A DNA stretch of 15,165 nt, from contig QHYP01000031.1 in the NCBI GenBank assembly GCA_003224195.1, positions 1 to 15,165 of the forward strand, written 5' to 3'. The notes beneath the pieces are model-generated. The model ran no database searches, was not told the origin of the DNA, and worked only from the letters and a program-made list of their open reading frames with translations. Positions 1 to 6,563 of the stretch are shown in pieces; the stretch's first letter is position 1; each line of letters starts with the position of its first letter. The position numbers and the translations under genes were made by a program. The stretch comes from Acidobacteriota bacterium. Lineage in GTDB: Bacteria > Acidobacteriota > Terriglobia > Acidiferrales > UBA7541.

Positions 1-1672
1 GTACAATTGCGCGAGCCGTTCGTCGCACGAGTGTAAATGCCGTCAGAGACGGGTTCGCCGACCCCAGCGCCGGGAAAACAGCCGGCCCTGCAGCATACGC
101 ATTTTGGATGTGGTGGAACTGGCCATCAAGATTCACGACCGAACTAGCGGGATCAGTCCCAATCCATAGTGTTCCCGCCTCGTGGTGTGTGGTGCCCAAT
201 CCGTCGCGCACTTTTCCCGCAGGGGGAGGCGACGCATGCCACGAGTTATCGTAAAAGTATTCGATGTTTGCCGGACTTCCGGCCAAAGCCTGAGCAAGTT
301 TTACCGCGGCTTGGTCCATCGTGTCCCATAGCGTGAGGGCCTGCGGCGTGGTCACGAGATTCACGTAGGCGCGGCGCATTCCAAACTCATCGAGTTCGAA
401 CGGGCTCAAGTCCACCCAGCTCGTAGCTGGATTTGTATTCACGGCGTTTTTGTCGCCTACCATTTCACCGATACCGCGAAACGTTATGGTGATTTTGTTG
501 AAGTCTTGTGATGCCAGCAGCTGGTCGAGAAGATCAAGATCAGGCACTACTCGCCACATGGTTTCTTCCGCATTCGCGGAGTCAATAGCAGCGGCCGTGA
601 CCTGCAGGTGATACCGCCCCTGCAGCGTTGATCCGCGCACGAGCATCGCGGCAGCGGCAAGCTGCTTGGGCAACGTTCCGAGCACCGATCGTGGGATGCG
701 CACCGTCGTGTTGCTGCGCAGATGAGCCATCAGATTCCGCCCCATTAGCGGGGTCGGAAAAGACTCGAGCGCCAGCCGCGTTGATTCAATGGAGCTTGCC
801 GCCAAGACTACGGAGCAGTCGGCGGAAACGGAAATGAATTTCTGCTGTCCGTTGTAATGGAGTTCGATGGCGTTGATCACGCCATTGCTGTTGTGAAGCT
901 TGACCACATGGGCGCGCGGGACAAGGAAAAATCTCCGCGCAGGATCTGGATCTCCTGCCGCTTCCCGGATCGCATCCGTCAGAATCGGCGCACTGCTGTA
1001 CTTGTCGAAAGGAAAAAGGCCCGGCGCCGGGGCCGCAGCTTGGACCGCAAGGGGGGCCACCTCAGCGCCGTCGACAGTTGACACTTTCTTTACGGCAGCG
1101 TCCATCGCCTTTTTCAGAGCGTCATAAAGGTCGCCACTGATGAAATCAGTGGCCGGGTCCACCCCGGTCTCTTTTTCCGTGTCGTTGTAGTTTACCTTCA
1201 GATAAGTCTGCAATTCGGCAGGCCAATTCTTGAGATCCGTGTCTGTTAAGCGCGGTGACCAACCACCCCAGTACAACGACCGACCTCCCACGCAATACGC
1301 CAATCCAGGGAATCCCACATTGCTGCGCCACGGCAGTCCCCAAACCCGTTCGCGGGGAATGCCGGGGTCGGACGTGATAGGTCCGGCGGCATTCAAGCCG
1401 ATGCGACTGAGGTTCTGGACATGTTCAGAAACCAAGAAATTGCCTGCTTCCAAGAGCAGAACTCGGAGGTTGCCCTTACCTTGTCGATAGATTTTTTCGG
1501 CGACGTAAGAGCCATACATTCCGGCTCCGATCACGATGGCATCGAATGGAAAGCCGCCGTTGTTGATTGCTTCATCGTAGGTGTTGCAAATGTACCGGCC
1601 TAATACATCGAGGGAGAAAGTGGTTTCCTGAACTTCGACCGTGTTCGGTCCTTCCTGGAGATTGCGAATCAT
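1..1672 (-). CDS. GMC-family FAD-dependent oxidoreductase (3' end outside window)
   Basis: Translating the minus strand from ATG at 1672 gives 557 open codons to the window edge, so the stop lies outside. A GGAAGGAG ribosome site sits 7 nt upstream of this ATG and decides the start. Residues 43-54 read FDAIVIGAGMYG, the dinucleotide-binding GxGxxG motif for FAD, with the ribose-binding acidic residue in LLLEAG (about 72-77). GGRSLYWGGWSPR (about 129-141) matches the second FAD-contact segment of glucose-methanol-choline oxidoreductases. TTHHEAGTLWIG (about 494-505) and the terminal ALGSANPSLTAFTLVRRTARAI are the usual C-terminal active-site region, so probably only a few residues are missing. 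There is no signal peptide, so it is likely cytoplasmic. The family oxidises alcohol groups of sugars, sterols or other polyols; the substrate here cannot be told. A close relative of pyranose oxidases or sugar dehydrogenases is possible. Confidence 0.88.
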   Translation of the reverse strand, partial: MIRNLQEGPNTVEVQETTFSLDVLGRYICNTYDEAINNGGFPFDAIVIGAGMYGSYVAEKIYRQGKGNLRVLLLEAGNFLVSEHVQNLSRIGLNAAGPITSDPGIPRERVWGLPWRSNVGFPGLAYCVGGRSLYWGGWSPRLTDTDLKNWPAELQTYLKVNYNDTEKETGVDPATDFISGDLYDALKKAMDAAVKKVSTVDGAEVAPLAVQAAAPAPGLFPFDKYSSAPILTDAIREAAGDPDPARRFFLVPRAHVVKLHNSNGVINAIELHYNGQQKFISVSADCSVVLAASSIESTRLALESFPTPLMGRNLMAHLRSNTTVRIPRSVLGTLPKQLAAAAMLVRGSTLQGRYHLQVTAAAIDSANAEETMWRVVPDLDLLDQLLASQDFNKITITFRGIGEMVGDKNAVNTNPATSWVDLSPFELDEFGMRRAYVNLVTTPQALTLWDTMDQAAVKLAQALAGSPANIEYFYDNSWHASPPPAGKVRDGLGTTHHEAGTLWIGTDPASSVVNLDGQFHHIQNAYAAGPAVFPALGSANPSLTAFTLVRRTARAIV

Positions 1673-1715
1673 GTGGTACTCCTTCCGGCCGACTGACGGG
1701 GGAGAGTGGAACAGA

Positions 1716-1744
1716 ATTCTAGGACTGCCTTGCTCGAATTACCA
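1716..1744 (-). promoter_or_regulatory. Candidate sigma70-type promoter for the GMC oxidoreductase
   Basis: On the minus strand TAGAAT (1721-1716) differs from the consensus -10 box at one base. A weak -35, TGGTAA (1744-1739), lies 17 bp upstream. It would start transcription near 1709, giving a leader of about 37 nt that contains the GGAAGGAG site. The -35 match is poor, so this is only a candidate. Confidence 0.3.
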
Positions 1745-1855
1745 GAGCGCAAGTTACCGAGGAAGCTTCGACCAGGTCTGGGACCGGTCGCTAGCGAGCA
1801 AAGCAGATGAGGCGCAGCCGGCCTCTCCTCTCGCAAGAGGAAGGGAGACTCAGAT

Positions 1856-1902
1856 CCAAGTTGGGTCCAACTTGGGTCCAAATACTGCCAAATTAGGTCC
1901 AA
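1856..1902. repeat. Nested palindromes built on TTGGGTCCAA
   Basis: Two exact copies of TTGGGTCCAA (1861-1870 and 1872-1881) and a third with one change, TTAGGTCCAA (1893-1902), lie close together. Each is itself a near-palindrome (TTGG-GT-CCAA). The first two also form a larger inverted repeat, CCAAGTTGG (1856-1864) and CCAACTTGG (1867-1875), around a 2-bp centre. Such an array could be a regulator operator or the arm-type sites of a tyrosine recombinase; the tRNA remnant about 55 bp downstream favours the second. Function is inferred only from the pattern. Confidence 0.45.
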
Positions 1903-1956
1903 AACCGTGTACCATGACGCAGAACAAAGCCAGACGGACCAACAAGATAGATTTTT

Positions 1957-2010
1957 TGCAACTGCCTTGGGCGCAGGAGGTCCCGAGTTCAAATCTCGGC
2001 GCCCCGACCA
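1957..2010 (+). pseudogene. 3' half of a tRNA-Pro(TGG) gene, integration-scar candidate
   Basis: The segment reads as the end of a tRNA. It has an anticodon arm CTGC-CTTGGGC-GCAG with a 7-nt loop carrying anticodon TGG (1967-1969). A T-arm CCGAG-TTCAAAT-CTCGG follows (1983-1999), then the 3' acceptor strand CGCCCCG, discriminator A and encoded CCA (2008-2010). No matching 5' acceptor (CGGGGCG) or D-arm is present upstream, where the sequence becomes AT-rich and unrelated, so it cannot be a working tRNA. A 3' tRNA half with intact T-arm and CCA is what tyrosine-recombinase elements leave at the distal attachment site when they integrate into a tRNA gene. No integrase gene is visible, so the element border is inferred. 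Confidence 0.75.
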
Positions 2011-2154
2011 GAATGGCCTTGCATTGCGATACGCTGCGCGTTTTTCGGATTTTCGATCCAACACTGTTTTTGGTTGCCAGGAAAGGACCCAGAGTCTTTA
2101 CGCACGCCCAGATGCCAGCCGGTGGCGGCAGACTCCGTCTCAGACAGACAGTTG

Positions 2155-2182
2155 TTGCTGCGTTTCGCTTAGGCTGTATTAT
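2155..2182 (+). promoter_or_regulatory. Candidate promoter for the nickel/cobalt transporter
   Basis: TTGCTG (2155-2160) and TATTAT (2177-2182) are separated by 16 bp and match the -35 and -10 boxes at 4/6 and 5/6 positions. Transcription would begin near 2189, leaving a leader of about 40 nt before the ATG at 2228. I saw no riboswitch-like fold in this short leader. Confidence 0.4.
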
Positions 2183-2227
2183 GACATCCGATCTTTCGCA
2201 CGCGCCATTTTCGGACAGGACTCCTCA

Positions 2228-2947
2228 ATGATTGGATCCATTCTGCTTGGCTTTGCTCTTGGCCTGCAGCACGCCACCGACAGCGATCACATCGTCGCTG
2301 TGACCGCACTCGCGAGCGAGAACGGCAGCGCGCGGCGCTCCGCGCTCACCGGGGCATTCTGGGGACTCGGTCATCTGTTGACGCTTTTTCTCGTTGGCAG
2401 CGCCCTCATCCTCCTGCGCGTGCGCATGAGCCCGCGCCTCGATTGGGCACTCGAGTTGCTCGTCGCGCTGACGCTCATCTGGCTCGGCGTTCACACGGTC
2501 CGCAAATGTTTCGCCGGCCGCTACCATTTTCACGCGCACGAACATGGCGCTCGCGCTCACGCGCATCTCCACTTCCACCCAGAGGCCGAACCCGGGCACG
2601 TGCACGATGCTCATGCTTGGAAAAATGTCCCCCACGGGCTCGGACACGGCTCAACCGCAGTGCTCGTGGGAATGGCCCATGGCTTGGCGGGCTCCGGCGG
2701 GCTGGCTCTCCTGGTTTTGGCTTCCATCCCCTCGCGGCTGCTTGGCCTCGTGTATCTCATCGTGTTCGGCGTGGGAGCATTGACGGGCATGGTGGTTTTC
2801 AGCGCCCTGCTGGGTCTCCCTTTTTCTCAAGCCGCAAAACGAGTGATGTGGGTCAAGGTGATGCGCATCGCCGCCGGCTCTGCGAGCGGGCTTCTCGGTG
2901 TCGTCCTCGCATACCGCGCGCTTCTGCCCGGCGCATTTCCCTTCTGA
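2228..2947 (+). CDS. NicO/UreH-type nickel-cobalt transporter
   Basis: This 239-residue integral membrane protein has about six hydrophobic segments (roughly 1-14, 40-63, 73-91, 143-166, 171-197, 211-233). HATDSDH at 15-21 is the HxxxDxDH-type signature of NiCoT/NicO metal permeases, and GMAHGLAGSGG (148-158) is the second family motif. Between helices 3 and 4, residues 100-140 carry 13 histidines, a likely cytoplasmic or periplasmic metal-gathering loop. The expected role is Ni2+ or Co2+ movement across the inner membrane, for urease, hydrogenase or cobalamin needs, or for export. No such partner gene is in the window. The start at 2228 was chosen because the family motif begins 15 residues later and an AGGA lies upstream at about 2217-2220. 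The frame stays open back to 1907, but that part translates the tRNA remnant. Confidence 0.85.
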   Translation: MIGSILLGFALGLQHATDSDHIVAVTALASENGSARRSALTGAFWGLGHLLTLFLVGSALILLRVRMSPRLDWALELLVALTLIWLGVHTVRKCFAGRYHFHAHEHGARAHAHLHFHPEAEPGHVHDAHAWKNVPHGLGHGSTAVLVGMAHGLAGSGGLALLVLASIPSRLLGLVYLIVFGVGALTGMVVFSALLGLPFSQAAKRVMWVKVMRIAAGSASGLLGVVLAYRALLPGAFPF

Positions 2948-2950
2948 TGA

Positions 2951-3157
2951 ACATTTACTAGATTTTGTGGACTGCGTTATGGCGCGGTGTCGAACTCTGG
3001 ATTCGGGAGTGCAATGGACTTCACCGGATTCCAGAAATCGCACTTGTTGACACAGAAGATCTGCCTGGACTCGACGAGCGTGGACTACGTGCACGGCCCG
3101 GTTGGGATGACCAAGCCCGACAGCGATGCGACGGGCCCGTATGTGTTTGCGAGCTAG
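2951..3157 (+). pseudogene. Unrecognised ORF remnant between transporter and repeat elements
   Basis: The frame is open from just after a TGA at 2948 to TAG at 3155-3157, about 68 codons. A possible start is ATG at 3014 with GGGAG upstream, giving 47 residues: MDFTGFQKSHLLTQ then a stretch ending ATGPYVFAS. The translation has protein-like composition but I do not recognise it. The stop codon lies inside the terminal CTAG of the adjoining repeat element, so the ORF may be the truncated piece of a longer gene. It could also be chance. Confidence 0.25.
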
Positions 3158-3261
3158 TGCCGTTCCAACTAAATGAGCTGGGCAAAAGGATATGGACTTC
3201 CAGATCTACTCTGCGAAGACGTCAAGAAAGAAGTTGCTCCAACAAGTTGGAACGGCACTAG
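3154..3261. mobile_element. 108-bp MITE-like element with perfect 17-bp inverted ends
   Basis: CTAGTGCCGTTCCAACT (3154-3170) is repeated exactly in inverted orientation at 3245-3261, enclosing 74 bp without a transposase. The outermost CTAG on both sides fits insertion at TA within CTAG, the known target preference of IS630-type transposons, with the TA duplicated. A 4-bp YTAR-type duplication as in IS5 relatives is an alternative. It is therefore best read as a non-autonomous miniature element mobilised by an enzyme encoded elsewhere. Its right CTAG is shared with the next repeat. Confidence 0.6.
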
Positions 3262-3331
3262 AAGCTGTTGCACAACCCGGTTTTGACCCAATGGATTCAA
3301 CAACTTAGCGAGGTTATGCAATACGCTCTAG
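3258..3331. repeat. 74-bp CTAG-bounded dispersed repeat, copy A
   Basis: This 74-bp unit recurs at 10118-10191 with five mismatches. Its ends are imperfect inverted repeats: CTAGAAGCTGTTGCACAACC on the left matches the complement of the right end at 15 of 20 positions. Both outer borders are CTAG. It abuts the 108-bp element, sharing one CTAG. The right-hand CTAG supplies the TAG stop of the pentapeptide-repeat gene on the minus strand. Size, ends and dispersal fit a miniature inverted-repeat element. Confidence 0.65.
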
Positions 3332-5412
3332 TGTCCCGCGCCGCAACCCTGCTCAACTTCTTGTCGTAGGCTCGGATCGAGGAGCGCGCCGCGCCAATTC
3401 ACCGCGGAGCACACCTGCCACGCGGTAAGCCCCAGCGCACCGCGTAAGTCCGCGCCACTGAGATTGGCGCCGTCCAATCGCGCATCGCGCAGTACAGTCC
3501 CCTGTAGAACCGCGCCGTAAAAATCGCTCCTTTGCAGATCAGTTTCCAGCAGGATCGCGCCCTGCAATTGCGCGTCCGTGAACTGCGCGCCCACAAGTTT
3601 GGCGGCCGAAAGATCAGTTTCATGAAGAATGGCGCGCGCGAAGATGGAACTTTCCAGGTGAGCCTCGCGCAAATCGGTCCGCTCAAGGTTGGCTCGCGCC
3701 AGAAGTGAGCGGCGCAGATTCGCACCATACATCCGCGCCCCGCCGAGTTTCGCTTGTGCGAAGATCGCATCCTCGAAGCTGGCGTAGGAAACGTCCGCAT
3801 TCCGCAGATCGGCTTCCGCAAAATTCGTGTGGTTGGCGTCGGCCCCCACAAGAATGGCGCGGCTGACGTCGGCATGGTCGAGGATAGCCCCGCGCAAATT
3901 CGCTTCCCGGAGATTGCTCCCGCGCAGTTCCGCTTCGGCCAAATAGGCGCCTTCGAGGTTCGCGCGCCACAGCCGAGCATTGATAAGATAAGCGCGGTAG
4001 GCGCGAGCGTAGCGCAGACTCAATTGACTGAACTGCGCCCCCTGCGCAAAATCCGGATTCTCCTGTCCCTTCGCCGAAATCTTGGGGCGCGTGGAGATCT
4101 CGCACTCCGTTAGGTTGGCATAGGGATTGTATCCCGCGATGGCCAGAATCTCCGGAACCCATCGCCATGCGGCGATGCGTCCTGAATCAGCCTCCTTGCC
4201 GGCATTCGGTGGGACACCGCGCAACACGCCAAGCGAGACCAAAGAAAGAAAGAGGCCGGCGAAAGCCGCCGCGCCCGCGGAAATCTTCACCAGATGCGAC
4301 GTGCCATAGGATCGGGCCTGCGGAGAGTCACCCGGGTGAAGGACGCGCGCGACGAGCTTTGGCAAGCTGCTGGCCGCAGTCACGGCCGCCAGAACAAGAA
4401 CGATCTGCCACACCGTGCCTCGGAGGTCTTGACGCGTCAGATAACGAAACCAGAAGAATGCAAGCATCGCGGGAACGGCCCAGTAGGCAAAAAGCATCGC
4501 GACGCCCGACTCGAGCGACGCGAGCGGCGAACGCGTTTCTTTCATCCAGCGAAAGTGGCCCCGCGCGAGCCCCATCAGATACCACGGCCCGGTCTTCTCC
4601 AGCGTCTGTCCGTCCGGAAACACAGCGGGCAGCGCCGCGACGCTCCCCCACAGCCGCAAGACCAGGAAATGAAAACGCAAGAACAAACAAAACAGAAACA
4701 GAGGAGCCCCGAGATAAAAACCCACCATCGGCACCGCTCCCGCGTATCGCGAGAAAGCAATCGCTGGTGAATTTTTCATCAAACGCAGGTCCGAAGTCGT
4801 GCCGACGACGATAGCGAAAAACAGGCTGACGGCAAGCATGGCCAGGTAGTGCCAGCGCGCCGTCTTCGTGGCCTGATTTACCGCCTTCGCCCCATCGAAC
4901 TGGTGGATCGATTCCGGAAGAATCGCATCGAAGAGGTTGGTCCCCCCGAGACGCCCCACCCAGGTCCCTTCCGCCCCGTAGAGCTTCGCCCCCATCAGGT
5001 TGGCGCCGCGCAGTTCCGTGCCGAGCAGATTGGCGTCCCGGAGGTCGGCCTGAACCAGGCACGCATCCTGAAGGTTCGCCATGGAGAGATCCGCGCCGCG
5101 CAGGTTCACCTTTTGCAGATTTGCGCCCTGCAGGTTGACGCCGGTCAGTTCGGCGCCAGCAAGATTGGCGGAGCACAGATCGGCCTTGCTCCCAGACTGT
5201 CCGCCGGATTCAACCCAAATCTTGTGCTGATCCAGAATCTCCGCGAGTTCCAGCAGCGGAATTACACCGCCCTGCTCCTCTCGCGAAGGAGGAACCTTCC
5301 AGTCTTCCAATTCCTCAGCCATGCCGCTTTTTTCTGCGCCCTTGTCTGCAACCTTCTCCTCACTCTTTTCCGCGTTCATCGCCCACACCACAGTTTTTGT
5401 ATCAGTCTTCAT
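3328..5412 (-). CDS. Membrane protein with two pentapeptide-repeat domains
   Basis: This 694-residue protein has a charged N-terminus, then a first pentapeptide block at about 76-168 (A(D/N)L-type units such as LQGANLQKVNLRGADL). About five hydrophobic segments follow (near 188-207, 228-250, 302-323, 334-352, 376-398), and then a second, longer pentapeptide block at about 458-660. The final LTAWQVCSAVNWRGALLD is a common ending of such proteins, so the C-terminus looks natural even though the TAG stop lies in a repeat element. Pentapeptide repeats fold into a right-handed beta-helix used in protein-protein contact; the membrane section would anchor both blocks on the same or opposite faces. 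The function is unknown. Start ATG 5412 is upstream of an alternative ATG at codon 12; neither has a strong ribosome site. It is monocistronic, convergent with the transporter region. Confidence 0.85.
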   Translation of the reverse strand: MKTDTKTVVWAMNAEKSEEKVADKGAEKSGMAEELEDWKVPPSREEQGGVIPLLELAEILDQHKIWVESGGQSGSKADLCSANLAGAELTGVNLQGANLQKVNLRGADLSMANLQDACLVQADLRDANLLGTELRGANLMGAKLYGAEGTWVGRLGGTNLFDAILPESIHQFDGAKAVNQATKTARWHYLAMLAVSLFFAIVVGTTSDLRLMKNSPAIAFSRYAGAVPMVGFYLGAPLFLFCLFLRFHFLVLRLWGSVAALPAVFPDGQTLEKTGPWYLMGLARGHFRWMKETRSPLASLESGVAMLFAYWAVPAMLAFFWFRYLTRQDLRGTVWQIVLVLAAVTAASSLPKLVARVLHPGDSPQARSYGTSHLVKISAGAAAFAGLFLSLVSLGVLRGVPPNAGKEADSGRIAAWRWVPEILAIAGYNPYANLTECEISTRPKISAKGQENPDFAQGAQFSQLSLRYARAYRAYLINARLWRANLEGAYLAEAELRGSNLREANLRGAILDHADVSRAILVGADANHTNFAEADLRNADVSYASFEDAIFAQAKLGGARMYGANLRRSLLARANLERTDLREAHLESSIFARAILHETDLSAAKLVGAQFTDAQLQGAILLETDLQRSDFYGAVLQGTVLRDARLDGANLSGADLRGALGLTAWQVCSAVNWRGALLDPSLRQEVEQGCGAGH

Positions 5413-5470
5413 GCTTTCGCGCCGTTCACTTGGTTCGTTTGGGCCCCGCTAAGAACCAGCGGAACATTGT

Positions 5471-5524
5471 CAAGTGTGACCGCACAGCGGTCAACATCAA
5501 GCGTGACCGCACAGCGGTCAACGC
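5471..5524. repeat. Tandem 27-bp repeat of a 17-bp palindrome, possible operator
   Basis: Two directly abutting 27-bp units (5471-5497, 5498-5524) agree at 24 positions. Each contains TGACCGCACAGCGGTCA (5477-5493, 5504-5520), with TGACCGC/GCGGTCA arms around ACA. The pair sits 59-112 bp upstream of the pentapeptide-gene ATG. On the minus strand a TTGACA follows directly downstream of the pair, but no good -10 box is spaced to it. Two identical dyads 27 bp apart are typical of a dimeric repressor or activator binding two sites. An unrelated tandem repeat is possible. Confidence 0.5.
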
Positions 5525-5772
5525 AAGGTACAAGACAACCAGAGGCTTTCGTTCCTCGCCGGTTTCGTCTGTGCTGGGCGACTTGGATTTTCTCGCACAT
5601 GGGCTGCAGAAGTCGCCTGACCGCAAGGGCATGGCGCGGATTGGTAACCCGCTGCTGCGCGGCTGCAATGGAGCTTGACTTTGAACTAGGTGGATGGGGG
5701 GAGGAATTCTGAGCGAGCTGAAGAAACTGGCTGAAAAACCTAAGCGGAGTCTGCAGTGGGTTGTGAAACTAA
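5525..5772. other. Gene-free stretch between palindromes and terminator
   Basis: I find no supportable gene here. Short open frames on both strands cross the palindromes and lack ribosome sites. One further TGACCGC half-site occurs near 5617. Confidence 0.5.
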
Positions 5773-5807
5773 CCGGGGCGCTCCGCTGAGGGGCCGATGC
5801 GCCCCGG
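5773..5807 (-). terminator. Stem-loop downstream of the PilZ gene
   Basis: CCGGGGCGC (5773-5781) pairs exactly with GCGCCCCGG (5799-5807) around a 17-nt loop. It lies 45 bp past the PilZ stop on the minus strand. The tract after the stem on that strand is TTAGTTT, a weak U-run, so it is a plausible but imperfect intrinsic terminator. Confidence 0.45.
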
Positions 5808-5852
5808 CTTATCCTGCCCGCCTCCGCAGGTAGCGAGCAAGAAACTCAATCT

Positions 5853-6185
5853 CTACTCGGCTTCGCTGGCGCGCAAGAACTCGTAGCGTTCGATGGCGGC
5901 AACCACGCCAACTGTTCCTTCGGCGCGATTCTCCGTGCGCTGGATTCGGCCGAGGCAGCGAACGCGCACAGGGCCTGCCAGAGTAATCTCGTTGGGCAGG
6001 GTGAGGAGAATTTCGACGGCCGAGCCTTCCTTGACGTCGCGGGAGAGATAAAAATAAACACCGCGGGAGCTGACGTCGCGGGATTCTGTGCTGGTTTCGC
6101 CGATGGCGGATCCGGTGGTCCAGCGCACGGTCAGGGGCAGGCGCATTTGAAAACGTTGGGTCGTGCGGCGGTCAATACCGGACAA
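5853..6185 (-). CDS. Small PilZ-domain protein, TTG start
   Basis: The 110-residue product is almost entirely one PilZ domain. An RxxxR motif (R7-TTQ-R11) opens the domain and DVSSRGVYF (37-45) is the (D/N)xSxxG motif; together these are the known cyclic-di-GMP contacts. The rest is the beta-barrel with LPNEITLAGPVRVRCLGRI and GVVAAIE near the end. It likely acts as a stand-alone cytoplasmic c-di-GMP receptor affecting motility, adhesion or polysaccharide output; the partner is unknown. I chose TTG at 6185 because AGGAGG (6198-6193) lies 7 nt upstream. The only in-frame ATG (6239) has no ribosome site and would overlap a good promoter. Confidence 0.82.
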   Translation of the reverse strand: MSGIDRRTTQRFQMRLPLTVRWTTGSAIGETSTESRDVSSRGVYFYLSRDVKEGSAVEILLTLPNEITLAGPVRVRCLGRIQRTENRAEGTVGVVAAIERYEFLRASEAE

Positions 6186-6212
6186 GGCCAAGCCTCCTGT
6201 ATCAAAGGGAAT

Positions 6213-6239
6213 TTTATAGGGCGGAGACAAAGCGAACAA
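6213..6239 (-). promoter_or_regulatory. Candidate promoter of the PilZ gene
   Basis: On the minus strand TTGTTC (6239-6234) and TATAAA (6218-6213) are 15 bp apart, slightly short of the ideal spacing. Transcription from about 6205 would give a 20-nt leader containing AGGAGG and the TTG start at 6185, which supports that start over the ATG at 6239. Confidence 0.45.
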
Positions 6240-6563
6240 TAGGACTCCGGATACAAAAGGACGTCGGGGCTAAAGGGTACGCCTGTACTATAACTGGCTT
6301 GTACTGACGATTTGTGTTTCGAGGATGCGGTTCCACCCTTTTCCGACCCAATAGGACACCCACCGTTCCGTGCCTCGCCTTTCCGGTCGCAGTGGGCGCC
6401 TGATTCGCATTGCACTCCCGGCGTGGCGCCTCTACAGCCCGGCGTCTCCTTATGTTAATTCGCAAGTCCCTTATTCCAAATGGGTTAGCGAGAAGAGATC
6501 TCGCGGAGGACGCACCTCAATGGCTTGGGTTTGCGGCACAGATGGGCTAGAGTATCGCGCACC
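6240..6563. other. Divergent intergenic region before the DUF4442 gene
   Basis: No gene is supported here. A small hairpin, GCGAGA (6488-6493) with TCTCGC (6499-6504), lies about 60 bp before the DUF4442 start. I could not identify a convincing plus-strand promoter. Confidence 0.4.

Noticed and set aside
1669..2064. 131-residue minus-strand ORF with GRRDLNSGPPAPKA
   Set aside because: This motif is the antisense translation of the tRNA-Pro remnant, a common artefact; the ORF also overlaps the GMC start and leader.
1907..2227. Longer N-terminus of the nickel transporter
   Set aside because: It translates the tRNA fragment and the candidate promoter; the family motif begins right after ATG 2228.
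2183..2227. Riboswitch (cobalamin or Ni/Co type) ahead of the transporter
   Set aside because: The leader is only about 40 nt and lacks conserved B12-box or NiCo-type elements.
5471..5524. CRISPR-like repeat pair
   Set aside because: The two units abut with no spacer, and the repeat core is a full palindrome; no cas gene is present.
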